Notes: a model not told the origin generated them from the letters alone. A stretch of 64,000 nt of DNA from M3007 sp041392625 (GCA_041392625.1 JAWKLR010000007.1:1-64000); one strand, 5' to 3'. Positions 1 through 8,967 are shown, numbered from the stretch's first letter. Program-made: numbers and translations.

Positions 1-271
1 CAGATAAAATAAGTTGGGCAGTGGTAGCGCCAACGCCGGTTACTCCGATCAGTTGGACAAACAGGCTGCGTTCTGCCTGCGTAGCAAACCCATACAGGGT
101 GTGTGCATCTTCGCGAACGATCAGATGGGTATAAATTGTGGCTTTATCCAGGCCCTGTATGGAAGAATAGGTGCTCAAAGGAATGTGGACATGGTAGCCA
201 ACACCGTGTACTTCGACTACAATGGCCGCGGGACTTTTATACGTCAACTCTCCTTTTAAATACGCAAACAT
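1..271 (-). CDS. ruvA: Holliday junction branch migration protein RuvA (N-terminal part, cut by window edge)
   Basis: Reading the minus strand from the ATG at 271 gives an open frame of 90 codons that runs off the window. It begins MFAYLKGEL and contains the RuvA domain I (OB-fold) pattern, including VEVHGVGYHVHIPLSTY, then REDAHTLYGF, and then the first helix-hairpin-helix with LIGVTGVGATTAQ. RuvA is the DNA-binding subunit that loads the RuvB motor onto Holliday junctions. The start lies 15 bp after the stop of the DUF92 gene, so the two are probably co-transcribed. The rest of the gene, including the C-terminal RuvB-binding domain, is outside the window. The family call is firm because start, spacing and motifs all fit. 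Confidence 0.93.
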   Translation of the reverse strand, partial: MFAYLKGELTYKSPAAIVVEVHGVGYHVHIPLSTYSSIQGLDKATIYTHLIVREDAHTLYGFATQAERSLFVQLIGVTGVGATTAQLILS

Positions 272-286
272 AAAACGCTGATTTTT

Positions 287-1057
287 TTATAAAAGCCAAA
301 AATACACAATTGCAGTGAGCAAACCATTGCTAAACAGGTTTACCAGATCATTGTCGACCCACCGGAATCCATTCGCCAATGTGGAACTCGGCTTATCGCC
401 CAAACTTCCGTCCATTTGCACATACCGCCCCTGTATGCTTGCCCCCAGTATGCTGTCCAGTACCATGCCCATAAACCCTGAAAAGACAATCAGCCCGGCA
501 TCTGTTACCGTAAAAAAGCTGCCAATGGGTATAAAGCAGAATCCGGCAATGGCTATTGCTCCGAGCAGTCCACCCAGACTACCCAACAGGCTTACTCCTC
601 CGGAAACGCCTCGTGGAACGGGCTTCAGTCGGAGCAAATCAAGGGTGGTATGTCCTGCGCGCATCCCAATTTCCGAAGCCCAGGTGTCCGCCGTTCCGAT
701 TGCGATGGAAACGAGCATCAATACCTGAATTCGGGGTTCATCACTCCAGCTTGCCAGGATCGCATAGATGCCGCCATTGCATGCTACTTGTATCCAATCG
801 CGCGGCTTGCCTTCCTTTTGGTCGCTTTGCTCCGTTTTCTTTTTTGGGATTTTGCCTAAAAGGCTTGAACTCACAAAGAAAAAAAACAGAGGGAGCAGCC
901 ACATAAAACCGGCATGAAACCAGGTCCATAAGCCCACTCCAATTGCAGCAAAAGCCCCGCTCGGAAGCAGGGCTTTGCGTTTTATCGTCAACCATCCAAA
1001 AGCAAAGCTTCCGGCAAGGGCAAGAAAAACCTGGAGGGTGTCTGGTAGTTCAATCAA
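287..1057 (-). CDS. DUF92 family integral membrane protein
   Basis: The 256-residue protein has about six hydrophobic segments and the DUF92 (COG1836, TMEM19-like) signatures, including GTADTWASEIG near residue 125, PRGVSGGVSLLGSLGG near 150 and GSLGDKPSSTLANG near 220. Plant relatives of this family (VTE6) are phytyl-phosphate kinases; the bacterial role is not established, so no substrate is claimed. The gene starts 4 bp after the stop of the upstream T9SS protein and ends 15 bp before ruvA, so the three may share a transcript. Length is normal for the family and nothing looks broken. Confidence 0.85.
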   Translation of the reverse strand: MIELPDTLQVFLALAGSFAFGWLTIKRKALLPSGAFAAIGVGLWTWFHAGFMWLLPLFFFFVSSSLLGKIPKKKTEQSDQKEGKPRDWIQVACNGGIYAILASWSDEPRIQVLMLVSIAIGTADTWASEIGMRAGHTTLDLLRLKPVPRGVSGGVSLLGSLGGLLGAIAIAGFCFIPIGSFFTVTDAGLIVFSGFMGMVLDSILGASIQGRYVQMDGSLGDKPSSTLANGFRWVDNDLVNLFSNGLLTAIVYFWLL

Positions 1058-1061
1058 GTTC

Positions 1062-3647
1062 TTAGTGTTGAATTACAAGTCTTTTTTGAAGCAGTCGTTC
1101 TCCGTTCCGGACCATCAGGGTGTATACGCCGTCCTGGAGTTCTGGGCCAAAGTTGTATTGCCAGTAGACACCCTGTGGCGGATTCTGGTTTTTAAATACC
1201 AAACGTCCCATCAGGTCATACACCTGCACTTCGGTTCCTTCCTCAAGGAAAAGGGTGCTTTCCAGGGTCATAGCTCCTGAACTGGGGTTGGGGAAGACAG
1301 ACAGGTAGTCGCTGTGACTGGATCGGTTTCCGACCAGGACAACCGGGCAGTAAAACAGGTTGGAAATGGCCTCGTAATAAATTTGAGGCTCCAACCGAAC
1401 TTTGCTGTGAATGAACTGCGGGGCAGCCTGAGGCGCAAGGGTGTATTCAAAAATATCCGCTTCTCCATTGGCAATTCCAGTTCCCTGGGTTCTGAATCGA
1501 ACACTATTAAACGGAGTGAAATTTGGGTTGCGAACCAAATATTCATTGCCCGAAGGAGCAGTGTAAATGCTGTTGTTGGCGGGACCGTCTGCATCCTGTC
1601 CGGCAGGTACTTCGTACAACACATACTGCAGTGCTTGCGGACAATTATTTACCAGGCGCATCTGATAGGTCTTGCTTCCGTCGGGATACAAAAACAATTG
1701 GATGACTTCAAATCGAACGCAGCCATCTTCCTTGACGTCGCAGGGGCCGTCTTCCTGGATTACCGTTACCGTGAAACAACATTCAGCCGTTTCTCCACAG
1801 TTGTCGGTTGCCGTAAAGCAGTTCGGGGTAATTCCCTGTGGAAATACGCTTCCGCTTGGCAACCCGTTGGTCTGGTCGATGATCCAATCCGGATTGCCTG
1901 CCAGTGGGGTATCGTAGTCGATCGGAGGAACCACACCGCTCGCATCCACTTCAACGCTGAAGTCCGGTGGGCAGCTTACAGAAACCAATCCCGTATTGGC
2001 GTATTCCAGAGAATAATGCACAATGGTATCGCAGCCAACTCCGGTTTGGATCCAACTGGTAACCAGGGTGGGTTGGGTGTAGGCCACGCCATCAATAACC
2101 AGACTGTCGCCCTGACAGAACAGGAGTGTTCGATCCACTTCAGGATGGGGAGTCAGTGAAAGAAAGGTAGTGAAAATTGTATCGCAACCGTTGCCGGAAG
2201 CAACCGTGTCTTTAACGGTTACCGGACTGGCATACCACAAGCCGTTGATTTCAATGCTGTCGCCAAAACAAATGCTCAGGTTCTGGTCTGCCAAAATATA
2301 GGGTTTGCAAAAACTGGTCGATTGCAGTTGTGCCGGGTGCGCGGATGAAACCGCATCTTCAAACGGGCCTGCATCCGGGAATTCGGTGAGGTTGATGTCG
2401 TAAAGCACTGCAGAGCCTACATCGCTTACGATCACATTTGTAGGTTCAAAAAATCCGCAGTTGCTGCCGGTATAACCGTCGATGCCGATTTTAAAAAACA
2501 ACATGTCTGCATTTTCGCCAAATGCATTCACGGCACCTGCGCCATAGATGTAATCGTCGGCATACATGATTTGTCCTTGCTGGTTTTCAAAAGCGGAGAA
2601 GCCGTCTTCGTCGGCATAGTCGAGCTTCTGAGCCCAGTCTATGTTGCCATCCTGATCAGTTTTGATCAAAAAATAGTTGGCGGTCCCTGTGCGGTTGTAG
2701 CCATAAAGCAGGTAGCCCCCGGGTACCTGAATAATTTCCTGGACAAACGCATTTTCAAAGTCCTCGAGTTCGTATTTTTTTACCCAGAGCAAACTTCCGT
2801 CCAGTGTTGTTTTTTGTAAGAACACATCGGTTTCAAAAATGAAGGAATCATCGTCATCCCCGCTGATTGCGGAAACCAGGTTGTTGCCGTCTACAATCAA
2901 ATCCATACCATACAAACGCGCTTCCTGAAACGAAGGGACGTGCCCAAGTTTGGTATATTGCTCAAAACCGGTGCTGCTGAATTTGGAAATGGAATGCCGC
3001 ATGTCTCCAAATTCATCGCCATCGGTGATTCTGCCGGTTCCGTACAGGGCTCCGTCGTGATATACCATGCTCCGGATCGCATCCGATGATTCATGTTGAT
3101 ACCTTCGCTGGAAGTTGGGAAGAAAGCCGCCAGAGTTTCGTTCTACCTCAATGATTTTTATATCGTCGTGGCCCTGAAAATGCGGGTTGGTATACAAGAT
3201 AAAATTGCCGCCCGGGCCTTTTTCCAGAATGCCATAACAGGCAAAAAGTCCCAAGCCTTTTTCTACCCATAGCATTGCGTCGTTGTCGGGGTCGTACCGA
3301 AACAGGAAGCTCTGGGTTGTGTTGTCTTCGCCGGAGTTTCCGCAACCAACGATCATCCCGTCGGAGTCCACAAGGATTTCAACGAGGTGGTCGGCCACGA
3401 TTGGGAAGATGTCAAAGGTCCGGGCCCAAATAATTTGGCCCGAAGTATTCATTTTCATTAACAGACAGCTGTCTCCGCGCAACCCGGTAGCATACAGGTT
3501 GCCATCCGGAGCCGGGTAAACGCCATATCCGCGTTCGTTGGTTGTATCACCGATCACCTGGAAGAAGGTTTCCGGACAGGTGTTTTGTGAAAACAAGTTC
3601 AATGATAAAAACAGAAGACTGCTGATCAGGTACATTTTTGGGAACAT
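1062..3647 (-). CDS. Secreted beta-propeller/HYR protein with T9SS type A sorting domain
   Basis: I start the gene at the ATG at 3647 (a second ATG is at 3635), because both give a signal peptide (MYLISSLLFLSLNLFSQ) directly before the mature sequence. The open frame continues to 3863, but that extra part has no secretion signal. About 860 residues: the first half is a repetitive, propeller-like region (GNLYATGLRGD, GALYGTGRITDGD, GGYLLYGYNRTG). Then come two short cysteine repeats (SICFGDSIEING, LFCQGDSLVIDG), an HYR-like Ig domain beginning VSCPPDFSVEVD, and a C-terminal sorting domain (VFPNPSSGAMTLES ... GVYTLMVRNGERLLQKRLVI). It is predicted to pass through the T9SS and be anchored at or released from the cell surface. 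No enzymatic motif was seen. Confidence 0.8.
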   Translation of the reverse strand: MFPKMYLISSLLFLSLNLFSQNTCPETFFQVIGDTTNERGYGVYPAPDGNLYATGLRGDSCLLMKMNTSGQIIWARTFDIFPIVADHLVEILVDSDGMIVGCGNSGEDNTTQSFLFRYDPDNDAMLWVEKGLGLFACYGILEKGPGGNFILYTNPHFQGHDDIKIIEVERNSGGFLPNFQRRYQHESSDAIRSMVYHDGALYGTGRITDGDEFGDMRHSISKFSSTGFEQYTKLGHVPSFQEARLYGMDLIVDGNNLVSAISGDDDDSFIFETDVFLQKTTLDGSLLWVKKYELEDFENAFVQEIIQVPGGYLLYGYNRTGTANYFLIKTDQDGNIDWAQKLDYADEDGFSAFENQQGQIMYADDYIYGAGAVNAFGENADMLFFKIGIDGYTGSNCGFFEPTNVIVSDVGSAVLYDINLTEFPDAGPFEDAVSSAHPAQLQSTSFCKPYILADQNLSICFGDSIEINGLWYASPVTVKDTVASGNGCDTIFTTFLSLTPHPEVDRTLLFCQGDSLVIDGVAYTQPTLVTSWIQTGVGCDTIVHYSLEYANTGLVSVSCPPDFSVEVDASGVVPPIDYDTPLAGNPDWIIDQTNGLPSGSVFPQGITPNCFTATDNCGETAECCFTVTVIQEDGPCDVKEDGCVRFEVIQLFLYPDGSKTYQMRLVNNCPQALQYVLYEVPAGQDADGPANNSIYTAPSGNEYLVRNPNFTPFNSVRFRTQGTGIANGEADIFEYTLAPQAAPQFIHSKVRLEPQIYYEAISNLFYCPVVLVGNRSSHSDYLSVFPNPSSGAMTLESTLFLEEGTEVQVYDLMGRLVFKNQNPPQGVYWQYNFGPELQDGVYTLMVRNGERLLQKRLVIQH

Positions 3648-3806
3648 AGTCGCATAGAATTTAGGCCAGGAGATTCCCGGCTTTGTGCCATTTGGTTGAG
3701 CACATTGTGAAGTAAAAAACCAGGCGCAGGTGAATATTAAAAGAAAGAAACGCTTGCTTGAACGCAGGTTGTAAGAGGCTATGGGCCTGTTTGGAGTTTG
3801 CAAAAA

Positions 3807-3814
3807 CAAATATA
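3807..3814 (-). promoter_or_regulatory. Candidate -7 promoter element for the T9SS protein gene
   Basis: The minus strand reads TATATTTG, an exact match to the Bacteroidota -7 box TAnnTTTG, about 160 bp upstream of the chosen start. A TTG lies 16 bp further upstream, which is shorter than the usual 19-21 bp spacing, so the -33 half is weak. If real, transcription would begin near 3800, which supports choosing 3647 over the longer frame to 3863. Confidence 0.35.
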
Positions 3815-3861
3815 GATAAAAACCAGAATTCAAGGGGTTTGTGTGTAGGAAATATGTGGAC

Positions 3862-3907
3862 AAAAAAACGGCTGTCCTTGAATTTTGTTGTTCAAAAACA
3901 GCCGTTT
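3862..3907 (-). terminator. Intrinsic terminator after lon
   Basis: A 10-bp perfect stem (AAACGGCTGT at 3866-3875 with ACAGCCGTTT at 3898-3907) encloses a loop that can itself pair (TTGAA/TTCAA). Read on the minus strand it is followed by a run of seven T. It sits just past the lon stop codon and so ends lon transcripts. Confidence 0.75.
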
Positions 3908-3935
3908 ATATATGTAAAATAAAGTATGCTTAGAT

Positions 3936-6419
3936 TCAGGCTTTTGCCTTGGCAGCACGGCTTTTTTTACCATCTCCTTTGGCGCGTCCATTTAAAGGGC
4001 TTCCGGGTTTTAGGCCCAGTGCCACTTCAAGCACTTCGCTCATGGTTTCAACATAGCGGAAGGAAATGCCTTTGATGTATTCGGCTTCAATTTCGGCAAC
4101 ATTTTTAGCGTTTTCCTTACAGAGCATTACCTCTTTCAAGCCGGCGCGTTTCGCTGCGAGAATTTTTTCCTTGATGCCTCCTACCGGAAGTACTTTGCCC
4201 CGAAGCGTGATCTCCCCGGTCATGGCCAGGTATTCCTTGATTGGTTTTTTCAAGAAGGCTGAGCTAAGCGCTGAAAGCATGGTAATTCCCGCAGATGGAC
4301 CATCCTTTGGAATGGCGCCTTCTGGTACGTGAATGTGGATGTCCGTAGTATTGAATACCTCGTGGTCGATGCCAAACTGGTCGGCATGTGCTTTCAGATA
4401 ACTCAATGCTGTGGTGGCACTCTCTTTCATTACATCACCCAAGTTACCGGTGAGTTGCAGTTTCCCGCTGCCTTTATTCAGGCTCACTTCGATAAACAGG
4501 ATGTCTCCACCTACGGTTGTCCAGGCAAGTCCGATAGCAACACCCGGGACTTGCTGTTCCTGATACCGTTCCGGGTCAAAGCGGGTTGGCCCGAGAATGT
4601 CGTGCAGCATATCGGGCTTGACATTCAGATCCGTGATCTCCTCCATAGCAATGCGCTTGGCAGCATACCGCATGATGGATCCAATTTGTCGGCTCAAACT
4701 CCGCACGCCGCTTTCTGCGGTATAATCGTGTATAGTCCGCTCAAGCGCTTTGTCGCTGATCTTGATTTGAGTGGCCTTTAGTCCGTGCTCTTTGCGTTGC
4801 TCCGGCACCAAATGTCGTTTGGCTATCTGGAGTTTCTCTTCGAGGGAATACCCGGCTACTTCAATGATTTCCATCCGGTCGAGCAGGGCTGGCTGGATGC
4901 TTGAGAGTGAGTTGGCTGTTGCAATAAACAGGACTTTGGATAAGTCGTATTCCAACTCCAGGTAATTATCGTAAAAGGTGGTGTTCTGTTCCGGATCCAA
5001 TACTTCCAACAGTGCAGAAGATGGGTCGCCGCGAAAATCTTTTCCGACTTTATCAATCTCATCCAGGATAAATACCGGGTTTCCCGACTTTCCTTTCTTC
5101 AGGGATTGAACAATTCGGCCGGGCATGGCGCCGATGTAGGTTTTTCGGTGCCCGCGGATTTCTGCCTCGTCGTGCAGTCCTCCAAGACTCATACGCACAT
5201 ACTTGCGTTTGAGCGCTTTGGCAACGCTGGTTCCCAGGGATGTTTTACCAACTCCCGGAGGGCCCACCAAACACAGGATAGGGGCTTTCATGTCTCCCTT
5301 TAATTTCAACACAGCCAGGTGTTCCAAAATGCGTTCCTTCACCTTGGTGAGTCCGTAGTGGTCTTTGTCTAAAACGGCTTTTACCTTTTTTAAATCAAAG
5401 TTGTCAACGGTGTATTCTTCCCAGGGAAGGTCAAGCAGCGTTTCCAGGTAGTTGAGGCCAATCGAGTACTCGGCAATCTGCGGGTTTACCCGGCGGAGTT
5501 TGTTGATTTCCTTGGTAAATGCTTCCTGAACGGAGTTTGGCCACTTCTTTTTTCTGGATCGAACAACCAGTGCGTTGATTTCTTCTTCCTGCGGATTTTG
5601 GCCCAATTCCTCCTGAATGGTTTTTAATTGCTGACTCAGGAAGTAATCGCGCTGCTGTTTCTCAATATCAGTCCGCACCTTGGATTCGATCTGGTCTTTG
5701 AGCTCGAGCAGTTGCAATTCTGCATCCATGTGATGCAGGATTTTGCTGGCTTTTTCATCGAGCACATGCATCTCCAGAATTGCCTGTTTGTCGGTAATGT
5801 CAATACCGAGGTTGGAGGCAATGAAGTTGAGCAGGAAATTGTCTTTGTTGATGTTGCGCAGCATCACCACCGCCTCAGACGGGATCTGTGGCGAGAGTTC
5901 GATGATTTGCTTGGCAGCATCCCGGATGCTGCTTACCAGTGCCTGGAATTCCAGTTCGTTTTTTGCTTTCTGGTACTCCAATGCCTGAATTTTGGCCTTC
6001 ATAAACGGGTCTTCCGTAAGCATTTCCACGAGGGCAAATCGCTTGCGGCCCTGTAGGATTGCAGTTGTGGATCCGTCCGGCATTTTAAGTAATTTCAAAA
6101 TGCGGGCAATGGTACCGGTTGTATGCAGGTCTTTAGTTTGTGGGTTTTCAATTTGGATGTCTTTTTGTGATAAGACACCAATCAGGCGGTTGTCGTCATA
6201 GGCTTTTTGTACGGCAAGAATGCTCTTGTCTCGTCCAATGGTAATAGGAGAAACGATTCCGGGAAAAAGAACTGTATTTTTTAGGGGAAGAATTGGAAGT
6301 TCATCTGGAAACACTTCATCTTCTTTCGCTTCGTCTTCTTCTTCTAGGGAAAACAAGGGGACAAAATCAGACTCTTCATCCGATTCGGCTTGTAATATCC
6401 AATTTTCAAACATGGTCAT
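3936..6419 (-). CDS. lon: ATP-dependent endopeptidase La (Lon protease)
   Basis: This 827-residue LonA-type protease degrades misfolded and regulatory proteins in the cytoplasm. The substrate-binding N-domain starts near residue 40 (LPILPLKNTVLFPG). It is followed by the AAA+ module with Walker A GPPGVGKT at 386-393 and Walker B ILDEID at 451-456. The serine-lysine protease domain has catalytic Ser709 in PKDGPSAG and Lys752 in GGIKEKILAA, 43 residues apart as in Escherichia coli. A short Lys/Ala-rich tail ends the protein. The acidic first 35 residues are usual for Bacteroidota Lon. The gene stands alone between its own terminator and a 363-bp gap. All catalytic residues are present. Confidence 0.97.
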   Translation of the reverse strand: MTMFENWILQAESDEESDFVPLFSLEEEDEAKEDEVFPDELPILPLKNTVLFPGIVSPITIGRDKSILAVQKAYDDNRLIGVLSQKDIQIENPQTKDLHTTGTIARILKLLKMPDGSTTAILQGRKRFALVEMLTEDPFMKAKIQALEYQKAKNELEFQALVSSIRDAAKQIIELSPQIPSEAVVMLRNINKDNFLLNFIASNLGIDITDKQAILEMHVLDEKASKILHHMDAELQLLELKDQIESKVRTDIEKQQRDYFLSQQLKTIQEELGQNPQEEEINALVVRSRKKKWPNSVQEAFTKEINKLRRVNPQIAEYSIGLNYLETLLDLPWEEYTVDNFDLKKVKAVLDKDHYGLTKVKERILEHLAVLKLKGDMKAPILCLVGPPGVGKTSLGTSVAKALKRKYVRMSLGGLHDEAEIRGHRKTYIGAMPGRIVQSLKKGKSGNPVFILDEIDKVGKDFRGDPSSALLEVLDPEQNTTFYDNYLELEYDLSKVLFIATANSLSSIQPALLDRMEIIEVAGYSLEEKLQIAKRHLVPEQRKEHGLKATQIKISDKALERTIHDYTAESGVRSLSRQIGSIMRYAAKRIAMEEITDLNVKPDMLHDILGPTRFDPERYQEQQVPGVAIGLAWTTVGGDILFIEVSLNKGSGKLQLTGNLGDVMKESATTALSYLKAHADQFGIDHEVFNTTDIHIHVPEGAIPKDGPSAGITMLSALSSAFLKKPIKEYLAMTGEITLRGKVLPVGGIKEKILAAKRAGLKEVMLCKENAKNVAEIEAEYIKGISFRYVETMSEVLEVALGLKPGSPLNGRAKGDGKKSRAAKAKA

Positions 6420-6782
6420 ATCTACAAATGTATGTCAAGGTTTTTGGGCAAAAGGTATTTGCTACCGCAAACTTTGATTTTTATCCTTAATTATAATAAC
6501 AAAAAATGTGTATTTGCGCCAAGTTGACAGTTAAAATACACAAAACGTCGCTCATCTTACGTAGGCAAATTATTTGCCAAGCCGGTTTCATCGCTTTATT
6601 TGGCAGAAGTGGTGCCCGGTTCAGACAAAACGTCAGGCCCAAGGCTGTTTTAAGTCATCCTGAAACACTGCGATTTGCCTTACTTTTGCTGCTCAAATTG
6701 AACAGAAAGGAATTGCTGTGGTTGATTTCGGAAAACCAGCAGTAAACCCTTAAGCCCATTTTATTCACGTATACACCGCATT
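6420..6782. other. Intergenic region between divergent lon and pdxH
   Basis: This gap separates two divergent genes and must hold both promoters. On the minus strand TACATTTG (6425-6432) matches the -7 consensus but would start transcription almost on the lon start codon, so I rate it weak. A 79-codon open frame at 6506-6745 has no recognisable content. Nothing else was seen. Confidence 0.4.
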
Positions 6783-7430
6783 ATGGCAGAACTGGATTTG
6801 AAGGCCCTGCGCCGTTCCTACACCAAAGAGTCTCTTTCCAAGGAAGATGTTGCTTCCTCTCCACTTGTTCAGTTTAAAACCTGGTTCGACGAGGCCGTAA
6901 ACAGCGAAGTGCTGGAGCCCAATGCCATGACCCTGGCTACCGCTGATGCTGAAGGCAGGCCCTCTGCTCGAACGGTCTTGCTCAAAGAACTGGATGCATC
7001 CGGTTTTGTTTTTTTTACCAATTATGAGAGTAAAAAAGGCAAAGACATGGCTGCCAATCCTGCGGTTTCCCTGCTTTTTACCTGGCTTGAACTGGAGCGA
7101 CAAATCCGAATTGACGGTCGGGTGGAAAGAATTACTGCCGAAGAATCCAGAACTTACTTTCAGTCCAGACCCAAATCAAGTCAGATGGGGGCCTGGGCCA
7201 GTCCGCAAAGCCGGGTAATTCAATCCAGGCACGAACTGGAACATCAACTGGAGAACCTGGCGATCAAATACGCTGAGGAGGAAGTGCTTCCTTTGCCCGC
7301 ATTTTGGGGCGGCTACCGGGTTATTCCCCACACCATCGAATTTTGGCAAGGCCGGGAAAGCCGTCTGCATGACCGGATTCAGTATCGACTGACTGAAACC
7401 GGCTGGCAAATTGATCGCCTGGCACCTTAG
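6783..7430 (+). CDS. pdxH: Pyridoxamine 5'-phosphate oxidase
   Basis: PdxH uses FMN and oxygen to oxidise pyridoxamine- or pyridoxine-5'-phosphate to pyridoxal-5'-phosphate, the last step of vitamin B6 coenzyme supply and salvage. The 215 residues match the usual length. Family features include PNAMTLATADAEGRPSARTVLLK near residues 45-67 (FMN-binding strand), FFTNYESKKGKD near 76, the SRPKSSQMGAWAS loop near 127 and the C-terminal WGGYRV...FWQGRESRLHDR signature near 176-202. It is a single gene, ending 15 bp before the convergent gene at 7446. The window also encodes PLP enzymes (glyA and a racemase). Confidence 0.96.
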   Translation: MAELDLKALRRSYTKESLSKEDVASSPLVQFKTWFDEAVNSEVLEPNAMTLATADAEGRPSARTVLLKELDASGFVFFTNYESKKGKDMAANPAVSLLFTWLELERQIRIDGRVERITAEESRTYFQSRPKSSQMGAWASPQSRVIQSRHELEHQLENLAIKYAEEEVLPLPAFWGGYRVIPHTIEFWQGRESRLHDRIQYRLTETGWQIDRLAP

Positions 7431-7445
7431 GGTGTTTCACAGGGC

Positions 7446-8243
7446 TTATTCGATTTGATACAGGTCAATGTTTTTACCTTTCTGAACGATCCATCCAACG
7501 GTACTCAGCCAGTTGGCAACTGATTTATGCGCCTCGGGTAAGGGAATCGTTTTTTCAATGCCCTGCTGAATAATTACAAATTTGATTTTCCCCTCCTGTA
7601 TATAGGCAATGTACGGGCCTATGCATACAAAGGTCTGGATGCTATCGGTGATTGGAAAGCGCTGCTGAAATTGCCCGAAAATATCAAAGCGAAGCAATCC
7701 GTGCGATTGGGTTGCGGCCCAGACACCGGAATCTGTTTCCCGAATGCAGGTGATAACCGGTGTCGAGTCCAGAAATGCATTCAAGGCTGTGCTTTCGAGG
7801 AGCGCTTGCCCACTCGGATTGATTTTGCGGAGTTTAAATGCAGGCTCATCGTACAACCAGATATTTCCGTCTCGTGCTGCCGCCAGTGTTCTGACCTCCG
7901 GCAACCCCGCATCTATTAGATTGGTTTCACCAACCGGCGTCAAACTTCGATTGAGCCAAACGATGGTTTTGAAATCGTCAAACCAAAGCAGCACCTTGAG
8001 TGGATTGCTTAAATCCATCCATTGCGGTTTTCCAAATCGGGTTTGTGCGTATTGGCTCAAAACGCGCCCATCCGAACCAAGTTTGAGTACTTCCTCCTTG
8101 TGTGTAATTAAATAATGAAAGCCCAGCTGATCTGTGCCTGCCCAGGATACTTCATAGGGAAGTTGCCCGCTCAGGCGGATTTGCTCCTGGCCGGAAAGCA
8201 GGAAAGGCAAGAAAAATGCTATGACCCAGCTGAATAACTTCAT
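7446..8243 (-). CDS. Secreted beta-propeller-like protein of unknown function
   Basis: The 265-residue product has a signal peptide (MKLFSWVIAFFLPFLLSGQ) and then repeating motifs of the kind seen in six- or seven-bladed propellers: GFHYLITHKEEVLKLGSDGRVL, DGNIWLYDEPAFKLRKINPSG and GVWAATQSHGLLRFDIFGQF, with DG.I.W.AT.SHGL resembling sensor-type (reg_prop) blades. No lipobox, sorting domain or catalytic motif is visible, so it is probably periplasmic. It is convergent with pdxH and divergent from the small heat-shock genes. I recognise it only as a conserved Bacteroidota hypothetical. Confidence 0.7.
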   Translation of the reverse strand: MKLFSWVIAFFLPFLLSGQEQIRLSGQLPYEVSWAGTDQLGFHYLITHKEEVLKLGSDGRVLSQYAQTRFGKPQWMDLSNPLKVLLWFDDFKTIVWLNRSLTPVGETNLIDAGLPEVRTLAAARDGNIWLYDEPAFKLRKINPSGQALLESTALNAFLDSTPVITCIRETDSGVWAATQSHGLLRFDIFGQFQQRFPITDSIQTFVCIGPYIAYIQEGKIKFVIIQQGIEKTIPLPEAHKSVANWLSTVGWIVQKGKNIDLYQIE

Positions 8244-8315
8244 ATGCTATATAGACGCAAAATCAAGGCTTGGCATTGCCTGAGGTGAAAAAAAGTCAAA
8301 ATCGAAAAGAGTGTA

Positions 8316-8383
8316 TGACAAAATGGCGTATCTTGACATGTGATGGTGACAAAATGACATGTGGTGTTTGTGTTTTGCTGTCA
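8316..8383 (+). promoter_or_regulatory. Cluster of TGACA repeats upstream of the small heat-shock genes
   Basis: TGACA occurs at 8316, 8334, 8347 and 8355, with its reverse complement TGTCA at 8379. Two longer repeats are embedded: TGACAAAATG at 8316 and 8347, and TGACATGTG at 8334 and 8355 (21 bp, two helical turns apart). This arrangement looks like a multi-site activator or repressor binding region for the hsp20 pair. The protein that binds is unknown. Confidence 0.45.
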
Positions 8384-8403
8384 ATTTTGCGGAAAAAATC
8401 ACT

Positions 8404-8418
8404 TGGAACAGGAATTGA
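8404..8418 (+). promoter_or_regulatory. Weak candidate sigma-54-type promoter for hsp20
   Basis: TGGAACAGGAATTGA keeps the -24 TGG, the AC and the -12 TTG of the sigma-54 consensus (TGGCACG, 4 bp, TTGC), with GG placed correctly, but the -12 GC is GA. It lies about 50 bp before the start codon and downstream of the TGACA cluster, as expected for an enhancer-dependent promoter. The match is imperfect and this is only a candidate. Confidence 0.25.
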
Positions 8419-8468
8419 ATGGGGGATAGTACAAACTGCAAACAATAAAAATTTAAATACGTACTAAC

Positions 8469-8855
8469 ATGAAACATCAAACATTTCCAGTTCGCCCATT
8501 TGTCTCCTCTTTTGCTAACCCTGTTTGGAGCCGTCCGGCTGTAAACATTCGGGAGGCTGAAGAAGGAATCGTTCTTGAAATTGCGGCTCCTGGTTTGAGC
8601 AAAGATGCATTTGAAATTCGGATTGAAGATCAGGTTTTGCAAGTCAAAACCCAAAAGATCGAATCGAAAGACGTGGACAACACCAAATATCACCGGAAAG
8701 AGTTTTCATTTGGAACCTTCTCGCGTGCATTTCAGGTGCCCGACAGCATCGATCCTGAAAAAATCACAGCCAACTACACCAATGGTATTCTGACTATTGG
8801 CCTGGCTTACAAACCTGAAGTGAAGCCAGTGGTTCGCAGCATTGAAGTTGCCTAA
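8469..8855 (+). CDS. Hsp20/alpha-crystallin family small heat-shock protein (copy 1)
   Basis: A 128-residue small heat-shock protein. Such proteins form oligomers that hold unfolding proteins for refolding by DnaK and ClpB. The alpha-crystallin domain begins near residue 23 (PAVNIREAEEGIVLEIAAPGLSKDAFEI) and ends with the GILTIGL segment (the conserved G-I/V-L motif) near residue 110. The start ATG is preceded by an A/T-rich leader, and the N-terminal arm is very short. It is the first of a tandem pair; the second starts 112 bp downstream, and the two are clearly diverged rather than a recent duplication. Confidence 0.92.
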   Translation: MKHQTFPVRPFVSSFANPVWSRPAVNIREAEEGIVLEIAAPGLSKDAFEIRIEDQVLQVKTQKIESKDVDNTKYHRKEFSFGTFSRAFQVPDSIDPEKITANYTNGILTIGLAYKPEVKPVVRSIEVA

Positions 8856-8967
8856 GGAAAACCACCGATCAAACGTGATGATTAATTTTTGGGTGGCCTG
8901 GATTTAGTTGCCCTATCAGTTTCTAACCATCAAGTCTGAATATGGCTTGTTAAAAAAAAGTTAAATT

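Noticed and set aside
14..259. Plus-strand open frame at the window start
   Set aside because: It is the antisense shadow of ruvA, whose minus-strand translation matches the family.
3648..3863. Longer N-terminus for the T9SS protein (start at 3863)
   Set aside because: It would precede the signal peptide by 72 residues and run upstream of the candidate promoter.
6506..6745. 79-codon plus-strand open frame between lon and pdxH
   Set aside because: It has no recognisable motif, an unusual composition for the genome and no promoter evidence; it overlaps the divergent promoter region.
8247..8693. Minus-strand 148-codon frame overlapping the first hsp20 gene
   Set aside because: It covers the hsp20 promoter and start in antisense and has no family features.
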